Shown one piece after another: positions 5,855-11,592 of a stretch of 11,592 nt of DNA. The first letter of the stretch is position 1, and each line of letters begins with the position of its first letter. Made by a program: the position numbers and the translations under genes. The stretch is from JAVBKE01 sp031554215 (GTDB lineage Bacteria; Bacillota; Bacilli; JARBTR01), in NCBI GenBank assembly GCA_031554215.1, contig JAVBKF010000156.1, forward strand, positions 1-11,592, in the 5' to 3' direction. Below the pieces are notes generated by a model. That model made no database searches. It saw only the letters and a program-made list of their open reading frames with translations, and had not been told where the DNA came from.

Positions 5855-6460
5855 TTAGAATTCATTGACCAAGTCTACAATATGCTGCCAAGTTTCCTTT
5901 TTGAAAACATCTCCAGAATCGCCATGCCCAAGTATCACATAACCCACGTAGGCACCTGCGATAACGGCTATGACACAAAGCGCTAATATCAGTAAAATCC
6001 TCAGCCAAATTGGAATAAGACGATATCGCCTCGTCACTTTCCCTTTTTGCGCTCTTACTTTTTTCTTAGCGCGCTTTTCCTCAACCGCTTCAGGTGACTG
6101 CGCATCTTGTTCTTTCATCCACTCTGCATCTCTTACTCGTTGTTTCTCCAAAAGACGGTGTTCCTCCAACATTCTAGCATCTTCTACCTGATTGAGGTCC
6201 ACACCCAGATTTGAAGCAGTCGTTACTTCCAAACGAATGGGATTTGAGTCGGTAGTATACTCGTCGCTACTCTCTTCTAAAGTAGATGATTCATAAACAT
6301 CTTCATCTTGACCTTGATCTTCATCTTCATCTTGATTCGACTGAACTGGACCCGTAGGCGAATGCGCATGTAGATCCTTATTCTCAACCCAAGTGCTGGC
6401 TTCTGCAGGCATGTCAATTTCTGCAGGAGCTGCTTTCGGTTGATCATTTTTTTTAGACAT
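5855..6460 (-). CDS. EpuA-type single-pass membrane protein (DUF annotated as RNA polymerase subunit beta)
   Basis: A 201-residue protein with a long disordered, charged N-terminal region, then one membrane segment at about 152-177 (I-W-L-R-I-L-L-I-L-A-L-C-V-I-A-V-I-A-G-A), preceded by a strongly basic stretch. The short tail D-V-F-K-K-E-T-W-Q-H-I-V-D-L-V fits the EpuA family often misannotated as DNA-directed RNA polymerase subunit beta; its function is not established. By the positive-inside rule the N-terminal region is cytoplasmic and the short tail is outside. Residues 43-68 are an Asp/Glu/Ser-rich low-complexity run, and about 95-140 is a charged helix. ATG 6460 is chosen because AAGGAG (6476-6471) is 10 nt upstream; the TTG at 6469 is too close to it. 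Finding this family between mbl and fabZ is common in Bacillales, from memory. Confidence 0.85.
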   Translation of the reverse strand: MSKKNDQPKAAPAEIDMPAEASTWVENKDLHAHSPTGPVQSNQDEDEDQGQDEDVYESSTLEESSDEYTTDSNPIRLEVTTASNLGVDLNQVEDARMLEEHRLLEKQRVRDAEWMKEQDAQSPEAVEEKRAKKKVRAQKGKVTRRYRLIPIWLRILLILALCVIAVIAGAYVGYVILGHGDSGDVFKKETWQHIVDLVNEF

Positions 6461-6702
6461 TGGGTACAAACTCCTTCATATTTCCTTGAAAGTAATTGTC
6501 TTCATTTGAACAGTGGCATGAATACAGCAAGCAGCAGCGATTAAACAGCTATATGAAACCTGTATCACATGTGAAAATGCTGAACCCCTAGCAATGTTCA
6601 CTGCAACGAAGCAAGAAAATACATACGAACCAATTTTAAACAAAAAATTCCCGTTCCTTATAATAGCCTAGTCGGTCAACCATTTAAAAGAACAGAAAGC
6701 AA

Positions 6703-7689
6703 TTATTTTTTCAAATGTTCAAGCATGATGCCAGTACCTGTTGCAACGCAGTTCATTGGATTTTCCGCGATAAATACAGGTACTTTTAGTTCTTGTGCAA
6801 GAATCATATCAATACCGTGTAGTTGTGCACCGCCGCCCGTGAGAATGACACCACGATCAATAATATCAGCTGATAATTCAGGGGGTGTTTGCTCGAGTAC
6901 GCTCTTTGCTGCATGAACAATCACCATCACTGATTCTCTTAGTGCTTCTTCAATCTCTTCTGATGTAATTCGGATCGAACGCGGCAATCCTGAAACGAGG
7001 TCTCTACCACGAATTTCCATGCTAAGGCTTCTAGAATCAGCGAATACAGTGGCTACTTGGATTTTAATGTCTTCGCCAGTGCGCTCACCAATCAGTAGTT
7101 TATATTTCCGTTTAATAAAGCTAATAATTTCAGCATCAAATTTATCTCCAGCCATCTTAATTGATGCTGATGTCACGATATCGCCCATTGATAGTACAGC
7201 AATATCAGTCGTTCCACCGCCAATATCAATCACCATGTTACCACTTGGCTGATAAATATCCATACCAGCACCAATCGCAGCCACTTTTGGTTCTTCTTCT
7301 AGATAAACTTTGCTACTACCAGCTTTCTCAGCCGCTTCCCGTATCGCCTTTTGTTCGACACTTGTAATATTGGTCGGGCAACAGATGAGAATGCGTGGCT
7401 TTGAGAAAATCCCCTTTAGCTTTAAGCGATTAATAAAGTACTTCAACATTTCTTCCGTCACTTCAAAATCGGCAATTACGCCATCTTTAAGTGGTCTGAT
7501 TGCAACTACATTCCCCGGTGTCCGTCCAATCATTTTCCGCGCATTTTCTCCAACTGCAAGTACTTTATTGGTATTTTTATCAATAGCAACAACAGAAGGT
7601 TCATCAAGCACAATGCCCTTCCCCTTAACATAAATCAACACATTTGCTGTCCCTAAATCAATCCCAATATCCTTTGAAAACGAAAGCAT
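6703..7689 (-). CDS. mbl: MreB-family actin homologue Mbl
   Basis: A 328-residue cytoplasmic actin-like ATPase that polymerises on the inner membrane face and guides lateral-wall synthesis with the elongasome. Phosphate-1 motif D7-I-G-I-D-L-G-T-A-N, the catalytic region Y-L-E-E-E-P-K-V-A-A-I-G-A-G (129-142), phosphate-2 motif D155-I-G-G-G-T-T-D and the adenosine-binding G-V-I-L-T-G-G-G-A are all intact. The short start M-L-S-F-S-K-D-I-G-I-D and N-V-L-I-Y-V-K-G-K-G-I-V-L-D-E-P-S-V match Mbl rather than MreB, and it is not near mreC/mreD. Length is close to B. subtilis Mbl (333). AGGAGG (7703-7698) is 8 nt before ATG 7689. In B. subtilis mbl directly follows spoIIID; here asnB separates them, so mbl probably relies on its own promoter. 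Confidence 0.96.
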   Translation of the reverse strand: MLSFSKDIGIDLGTANVLIYVKGKGIVLDEPSVVAIDKNTNKVLAVGENARKMIGRTPGNVVAIRPLKDGVIADFEVTEEMLKYFINRLKLKGIFSKPRILICCPTNITSVEQKAIREAAEKAGSSKVYLEEEPKVAAIGAGMDIYQPSGNMVIDIGGGTTDIAVLSMGDIVTSASIKMAGDKFDAEIISFIKRKYKLLIGERTGEDIKIQVATVFADSRSLSMEIRGRDLVSGLPRSIRITSEEIEEALRESVMVIVHAAKSVLEQTPPELSADIIDRGVILTGGGAQLHGIDMILAQELKVPVFIAENPMNCVATGTGIMLEHLKK

Positions 7690-7923
7690 ATTTATTTCCT
7701 CCTATGAAAAGGTGCTAGCAGCGGATGAACATCATCAAACGAACTGAGTCAAAAATCTAATTCCATTCGTAAAAACCTATTCGCTAAAAGCCCATTAAAA
7801 AGTAGCTTCATTATATTTTTTGAATTTTATAAAAATCGAGTCCATTTTTCTAAATAGCTATTCACTTACAAATGTAACCATTAAATAAAATAGTATTATA
7901 CCTGAAAAATTTTATCATAAATC

Positions 7924-7952
7924 AATATAGAATGGTATTCATTTTTTGACAA
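7924..7952 (-). promoter_or_regulatory. SigA-type promoter for mbl
   Basis: On the - strand TTGTCA (7952-7947), a 17-nt spacer, then TATATT (7929-7924): 5 of 6 matches to each consensus box. It would start transcription about 230 nt before mbl and leave a long AT-rich leader. A second, weaker match (TTGATT 7925-7920, 19 nt, TATAAT 7900-7895) follows at once. The gap 7690-8174 holds only these and the asnB terminator; I see no gene in it. Confidence 0.6.
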
Positions 7953-8094
7953 AATCAACGAAAAGTATTCCTATATGACTGTTTTTTTTCAATTTTCAAT
8001 GTGCTATTTGTAACTTTGCTTGGATTTTGATACAAATATGCCTTATGACGTAATGAATTGCTTTTGAAAAGTCAATGAAAGGCACTTTACCAAA

Positions 8095-8141
8095 GCACAA
8101 AGGCATTTGTATCATGATGCCCATACAAATGCCTTTCGTGC
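8095..8141 (-). terminator. Terminator hairpin after asnB
   Basis: AAAGGCATTTGTAT (8099-8112) and ATACAAATGCCTTT (8123-8136) form a perfect 14-bp stem around a 10-nt loop. GCAC (8095-8098) and GTGC (8138-8141) lengthen it after a single bulge. It begins about 34 nt downstream of the asnB stop. The following - strand sequence (TTTGG) is a poor U tract, but the stem is long. Confidence 0.75.
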
Positions 8142-8174
8142 GTATATTCAAGAAAAATCTCTTGTAAGTCAACT

Positions 8175-10124
8175 CTATTTTGCAATCAATGTCATTTCAC
8201 GCTCAAGTGGTGTTAGATTTGCCTCGTTCTCAAAGAATTCTTGGTACCATACAAGAAAAGCAAAAATAAGCCAGATTTGTCTGAAGTGATCTTTGACTTC
8301 TGCCCGATGCTCGTCAAGCATTTTCCCTAGTTCATCCGTGTTGAAGAAACGCTGAGCCGCATCACTTGCAAATAGCGTCATAAACCGCTCAAAATGGTCA
8401 TCCTCTTTAATCCATTCACGCATGGGTACTGGGAACCCTAGTTTTGGTTTATTGGCAGTCGTATTGTTTAACTTCTTCGCTGCTGCTTTCCGGAGCGGAA
8501 TCTTTGTCGCAACATCATTTACCCGGTACTCAGCAGGAATTGTGCTAGCAACCTTTAGTACCTCTACGTCTAGAAATGGCACGCGTACTTCCAGTGAGTT
8601 CGCCATGCTAATCTTGTCTGCTTTGAGCAAAATATCATTGGCAAGCCACATGTTAAAGTCTAGGTACTGCGCCTTACTAAGGTCATCTTGACCAGCTACT
8701 TTGGCTAGGAAGCGATTCGTCGCCACAATCGGGTCTTTGATGAGCGTAGGGTCTTTTAGCAATCTTTGTTGTATATCCTGACCCATTAACAAACTACCGA
8801 CACCGAAATAGCGTTCTTCAATTGGTTTAACACCAAAGATAAATAAATTCGCCCGCTTTTCAATTGTTGTTCCCGGGAATTTCTCAACTAGCTCGTCAAG
8901 CGTTTCTTGAAAAATTGGGTCCCGAAGCTCCCGGTCTTGTTCAGCGAGTGCTGCAAGTAGTTGGCGTTTTTCAAGCGGAATCGTCTGATATTTCGCCATA
9001 TTGATTAACCCTTTATAGCTATTGTAACCCGTGAAAAGTTCATCAGACCCTTCTCCAGATAGCGAAACCTTTACTTGCTTTCTCGCCTCATTGGCAACAT
9101 AGTAGAGCGAAAATACTGATGCATCTGCTAGCGGCTCGTCAAGATGATAAGCTACTTTTGGCACTGTGTTAAAATAATCATCTGGTGTAACGATTTTCGC
9201 GTAGACTTTCGATTTGATTTCCTCTGCAAATTTCTCTACATAAGGTAGTTCACTATAGCGCTCTTCCTTGTAGCCAACAGAAAATAATTTTAACGCTGTT
9301 AGCTCTGATGCTTCGCGCGCTAGGTAGCTTGAATCAACGCCACTAGATAGGAAACTCCCTACTTCAACATCACTAATCATATGATGTTTGACTGAATCCG
9401 TCATCACTGCTTCAATCGCAGCTACATGCTCATCAAGCGACTTTTCATAGTTTGGCGTATAGCTGACATCAAACCATTTCTCTAGCAGCATTTCGCCTTC
9501 TTGATGGATAAAACAATGACCTGGTGGCAGTTTATAGACATTCTTAAACATCGTCTCATCTTGAGGATTGAAACCAAAACTTAAATAGTCCGATAAAGCA
9601 TTTGTATTTAATTCTTTTTTGAAGTGAGGATAGTCAATAAACGCCTTAATTTCTGAACCAAATAAGAAGTCATTGTCATTCTGATAATAGTAAAACGGCT
9701 TAATCCCAAAGGGGTCCCGCGCACCAAACAACTTCTGATTCTTCTTGTCATAAATCACAAAGGCAAACATCCCACGAAGCTTGTCCAGCATGCCTGTTCC
9801 ATACTCTTCATAACTGTGAATAAGCACCTCAGAATCGCTTTCTGTGTAGAACTTGTGCCCCTTCGCCAGTAAGTCTTTCTTAATCGCACGATAATTATAA
9901 ATCTCACCATTAAAAACCAGCACGAGTGATTGATCTTCGTTATAAATCGGCTGATTGCCACCTTCTAAATCAATAATACTAAGGCGGCGGAACCCAAGTG
10001 CAACAAACTCATCGATATATTGATTAGCGTCATCTGGTCCGCGATGGCGAATCCGCTCGCCCATCGCTCTAAGCACTTCATCCGCATTGTCAATGTGATT
10101 CACAAATCCGCAAAAACCACACAT
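8175..10124 (-). CDS. asnB: Asparagine synthetase, glutamine-hydrolysing
   Basis: A 649-residue two-domain cytoplasmic enzyme converting aspartate, glutamine and ATP to asparagine, glutamate, AMP and pyrophosphate. The class II glutaminase domain starts M-C2-G-F-C-G-F, with Cys2 as nucleophile, R-H-R-G-P-D (26-31), R-L-S-I-I-D (47-52) and F-N-G-E-I-Y-N-Y (71-78). The synthetase domain has the ATP-pyrophosphatase loop S-S-G-V-D-S (260-265), L-S-G-E-G-S-D-E-L, and the C-terminal R-V-P-F-L-D and K-L-G-F-P-V-P. The ATG at 10124 is certain because Cys2 must become N-terminal; the TTG further upstream at 10193 is part of the promoter -35 box. GAGG lies 9 nt upstream. It most resembles the B. subtilis AsnO/YisO group (614) and AsnB (632); which paralogue is unclear. 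AsnO acts in sporulation, which may fit its place beside spoIIID. It has its own promoter and terminator. Confidence 0.95.
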   Translation of the reverse strand: MCGFCGFVNHIDNADEVLRAMGERIRHRGPDDANQYIDEFVALGFRRLSIIDLEGGNQPIYNEDQSLVLVFNGEIYNYRAIKKDLLAKGHKFYTESDSEVLIHSYEEYGTGMLDKLRGMFAFVIYDKKNQKLFGARDPFGIKPFYYYQNDNDFLFGSEIKAFIDYPHFKKELNTNALSDYLSFGFNPQDETMFKNVYKLPPGHCFIHQEGEMLLEKWFDVSYTPNYEKSLDEHVAAIEAVMTDSVKHHMISDVEVGSFLSSGVDSSYLAREASELTALKLFSVGYKEERYSELPYVEKFAEEIKSKVYAKIVTPDDYFNTVPKVAYHLDEPLADASVFSLYYVANEARKQVKVSLSGEGSDELFTGYNSYKGLINMAKYQTIPLEKRQLLAALAEQDRELRDPIFQETLDELVEKFPGTTIEKRANLFIFGVKPIEERYFGVGSLLMGQDIQQRLLKDPTLIKDPIVATNRFLAKVAGQDDLSKAQYLDFNMWLANDILLKADKISMANSLEVRVPFLDVEVLKVASTIPAEYRVNDVATKIPLRKAAAKKLNNTTANKPKLGFPVPMREWIKEDDHFERFMTLFASDAAQRFFNTDELGKMLDEHRAEVKDHFRQIWLIFAFLVWYQEFFENEANLTPLEREMTLIAK

Positions 10125-10164
10125 ATTAGATCGCCTCTTTCTTTGTTGTTCGACATTCTTTGCA

Positions 10165-10193
10165 AGTTTAATACACAGATAACATGATTTCAA
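10165..10193 (-). promoter_or_regulatory. Candidate SigA promoter of asnB
   Basis: On the - strand TTGAAA (10193-10188), 17 nt, TAAACT (10170-10165), giving a transcript starting near 10158 and a leader of about 34 nt. The -35 is good, the -10 moderate (4 of 6). Its position also disqualifies upstream in-frame starts for asnB. Confidence 0.5.
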
Positions 10194-10515
10194 GTTTTTT
10201 TTACGCTTTTCTGTCGAGTTTTGGCAAACCTAAACTTATTAATAGCACCATTTGCGGAATAATCGGATTTATTTATTGATTTTATTTTTTCAAATTTGAC
10301 TAAATTTATGTGAGGAACTGTGCGGTAACATTGGGCATCAATACCTCTAATACCATGTAAATTTCCATTTGATGTTCTTTATAAAAACGACAATGAACAA
10401 GCGCCTTTTGTAGCGGGTTGCGCTTATTTGAATTTGTTGGTCATGAAAATTAAAACCCCATTTCAGGCGTTTTTCTCGTTTCAACTAGTCAGGACTCAAA
10501 TTAAATAGAGCTGCC
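10194..10515. other. Intergenic region upstream of asnB, no gene seen
   Basis: This AT-rich 322-nt stretch has no convincing reading frame or ribosome binding site on either strand. The only structure I notice is a small dyad, AAGCGC and GCGCTT around 10399-10426, without a U tract. It could be remnant sequence accompanying the insertion of asnB and the adjacent repeat element, but nothing proves that. Confidence 0.4.
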
Positions 10516-10805
10516 TTAGAGTGTGTCTGAAAAAACTTATGAAGAATTTTCCGCTGTACTTTGCCCTAAAAAAGTCTTAGCAGTACACGTTGTTGTTAAA
10601 TCAAATATTTAGAACGCAAGCGGCAAATATTCATGGGTATTTGCAATTTTCTCCACGACACGCTAATCTGCATTGCAGTTTAGCAAGTAGGGTGTATGCC
10701 AAAACACTCTGAAACAATAGTGAAGCAACTGTTGATGGCTCTTCTGCACTAATCGAAAAATTCTTGTCAAAACCCATTCATAATTCTTTTTCAGACTCAC
10801 CCTAA
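10516..10805. mobile_element. Transposase-less element with inverted ends (MITE or IS1182-like remnant)
   Basis: TTAGAGTGTGTCTGAAAAA (10516-10534) and the reverse complement of 10787-10805, TTAGGGTGAGTCTGAAAAA, agree at 17 of 19 positions. Similarity continues inward for about ten more bases with one indel (CTTATGAAG versus AATTATGAAT). The roughly 290-bp interior has no transposase; the only frame, on the - strand at about 10663-10851, is not credible. Terminal GTGTGTCTGAAAAA resembles ends of IS1182-family elements in Bacillales from memory, so this is probably an internally deleted copy or a non-autonomous element mobilised in trans. No clear target duplication is seen beyond the TTAG/CTAA edges. 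It sits between the spoIIID terminator and asnB. Confidence 0.65.
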
Positions 10806-10840
10806 TAAAACGGTGCAAATAGCCTTTCGCAGTGAAACAA

Positions 10841-10890
10841 AAATAAAACACTAGAGAAAAATCACTTTTCAGTAATTTCTCTAGCGTTTT
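10841..10890 (-). terminator. Intrinsic terminator of spoIIID
   Basis: On the - strand AAAACGCTAGAGAAA (10890-10876) pairs with TTTCTCTAGTGTTTT (10859-10845) as a 15-bp stem with one G-T wobble, around a 16-nt loop. The 3' arm runs directly into TTTTATTTTT. It is 14 nt after the spoIIID stop, so spoIIID is transcribed alone rather than with mbl. Confidence 0.9.
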
Positions 10891-10904
10891 ATTTTGGCCT
10901 GTTT

Positions 10905-11171
10905 TTATGAATGAATGGATTCACTGACACTGCGGTACTTGAGCTTTGTCGCCTCTCCGCCGCGCAGATGTCTGACCGACTTATGATAATCCAAAATGTT
11001 TTTCACTTCGTTGGCAAGTTCCGGGTTAATATTCGGTAGCCGCTCCGTCAAATCCTTGTGGACTGTTGATTTTGATACACCAAATTCTTTTGCAATTACA
11101 CGCACCGTTTTTTTCGTATCCACCAAATAATTCCCGATTTTTACCGTTCGTTCTTTAATGTAATCGTGCAC
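10905..11171 (-). CDS. spoIIID: Stage III sporulation transcriptional regulator SpoIIID
   Basis: An 88-residue DNA-binding protein that, in the mother cell after engulfment begins, activates sigK and represses or activates many SigE genes. The sequence M-H-D-Y-I-K-E-R-T-V-K-I-G is near-identical to the B. subtilis family start. The helix-turn-helix R-V-I-A-K-E-F-G-V-S-K-S-T-V-H-K-D-L spans about 24-41, and the basic C-terminal region L-R-G-G-E-A-T-K-L-K-Y (69-79), which binds DNA in the family, is intact; the tail is a few residues shorter than in B. subtilis (93). It begins with GTG 11171, with AGAGGGGG (11186-11179) 7 nt upstream. SigE should drive it, but I could not pick a confident SigE promoter. 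A strong terminator separates it from downstream genes. Confidence 0.97.
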   Translation of the reverse strand: MHDYIKERTVKIGNYLVDTKKTVRVIAKEFGVSKSTVHKDLTERLPNINPELANEVKNILDYHKSVRHLRGGEATKLKYRSVSESIHS

Positions 11172-11592
11172 ACACTCGCCCCCTCTAGATTCTCTAAAGA
11201 GAAGTGTGAAATGAGTTATGCTTCTATTTGAAAGTCTGATTGTTGTACTAATAAAATGTGGGGTGCTTCATTTCTTAGATGGGCAGGAGTCCCTATAATT
11301 CTCACCTCAAACACTCCAATATGTCTTACCTTAAGTGTATTAGCCCCAGGGCTGTTTATGCGTGGAAAATTTGATTCTTAAGGGGAACAAAAGAAAAGAA
11401 GCCTTAAACAATGTTTTCGTAAGCACAAAGAGGCTATATTCTATGGCACCGAATCTTTACTACTGTCACCAGACAAGCGCTATTTATTTGAAAATAATTG
11501 TATTACTAAATGAGCAATTGAACAGAATATTTTTAGATAAATCGGTTTATTCAGTGGATACTTCGATTAGGCTTTCTTAAATCTCCTTGCAC
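11172..11592. other. Region upstream of spoIIID, no supported gene
   Basis: It must contain the spoIIID promoter. A perfect dyad, TTCTCT-AA-AGAGAA (11190-11203), lies directly before the spoIIID ribosome binding site and could be an operator or leader hairpin. A 72-codon frame from GTG 11362 to 11580 on the + strand lacks a ribosome binding site and any recognisable motif, so I do not call it. No SpoIIQ-type peptidase gene, often the upstream neighbour, is present within the window. Confidence 0.45.

Noticed and set aside
7310..7633. 107-codon + strand frame inside mbl (and similar + strand frames at 6725-7367)
   Set aside because: Antisense shadows of the strongly conserved mbl gene, without start signals.
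7895..7925. Second promoter for mbl (TTGATT, 19 nt, TATAAT on the - strand)
   Set aside because: The -10 is perfect but the spacing is long and the region is so AT-rich that chance matches are expected; kept only as a remark in the main promoter entry.
8422..8691. 89-codon + strand frame inside asnB
   Set aside because: Antisense shadow of the conserved synthetase domain, without a start signal.
10125..10193. N-terminal extension of the asparagine synthetase by 23 residues
   Set aside because: Class II amidotransferases need Cys as residue 2. The TTG at 10193 is the start of the probable -35 box, and GAGG serves the ATG at 10124.
10663..10851. 62-codon - strand frame overlapping the inverted-end element
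   Set aside because: It runs through the right inverted end and into the spoIIID terminator, and the aromatic- and Cys-rich translation looks like non-coding DNA.
11362..11580. 72-codon + strand frame from a GTG
   Set aside because: No ribosome binding site before the GTG, no recognisable motif, and codon content like the surrounding AT-rich non-coding DNA. Could be a decayed fragment, but nothing supports a gene.
1..11592. CRISPR array, tRNA or rRNA genes, phage genes
   Set aside because: No regularly spaced direct repeats, no cloverleaf or rRNA-like sequence, and no integrase, capsid or terminase-like frames were seen.

Overview
The window is a chromosomal segment from a low-GC, Gram-positive, endospore-forming member of the Bacillales. 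The evidence is an almost canonical SpoIIID sporulation regulator, an Mbl actin homologue next to FabZ and a short SSB, strong AGGAGG-type ribosome binding sites, and TTG/GTG starts. A relative of Lysinibacillus, Sporosarcina or Kurthia (Planococcaceae/Caryophanaceae) would fit, but that placement is inference; no rRNA or other species marker is present.

Layout. Positions 271-3061 (+ strand) hold a compact four-gene operon: a DUF3130/TIGR04197-type small protein, a DUF3958-type small coiled-coil protein, a 565-residue LXG protein and a 141-residue lipoprotein. The operon ends at a good intrinsic terminator (3108-3141). This is the architecture of a type VIIb secretion (T7SSb/Esx) polymorphic-toxin cassette: two targeting partners (Lap1-like and Lap2-like), the LXG effector, then a candidate immunity gene. 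No secretion machinery (EssC, EssB, YukD and so on) is in the window, so export would use apparatus encoded elsewhere.

Everything from 3357 to 11171 lies on the - strand and converges on the LXG operon. Reading in the direction of transcription: spoIIID (11171-10905), a glutamine-hydrolysing asparagine synthetase (10124-8175), mbl (7689-6703), an EpuA-type single-pass membrane protein (6460-5855), fabZ (5731-5315), a short ssb of the SsbB type (5127-4741), a 55-codon small ORF (4736-4569), and a galU/gtaB-type UTP-glucose-1-phosphate uridylyltransferase (4229-3357). Terminators are visible after spoIIID, asnB, fabZ, and the ssb pair. Promoter-like sequences lie upstream of asnB, mbl and galU.

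The core of the - strand is housekeeping: sporulation control, lateral-wall morphogenesis, fatty acid elongation, DNA binding and cell-wall glycan precursor supply. The accessory parts are the LXG cassette, the asparagine synthetase sitting between spoIIID and mbl (adjacent in Bacillus subtilis), and a roughly 290-bp transposase-less element with imperfect inverted ends (10516-10805). The most interesting system is the LXG cassette. Its C-terminal domain is not one of the well-characterised toxin folds (it resembles, from memory, the uncharacterised DUF3114 family), and its putative immunity protein is a lipoprotein, which would point to a target outside the cytoplasm.
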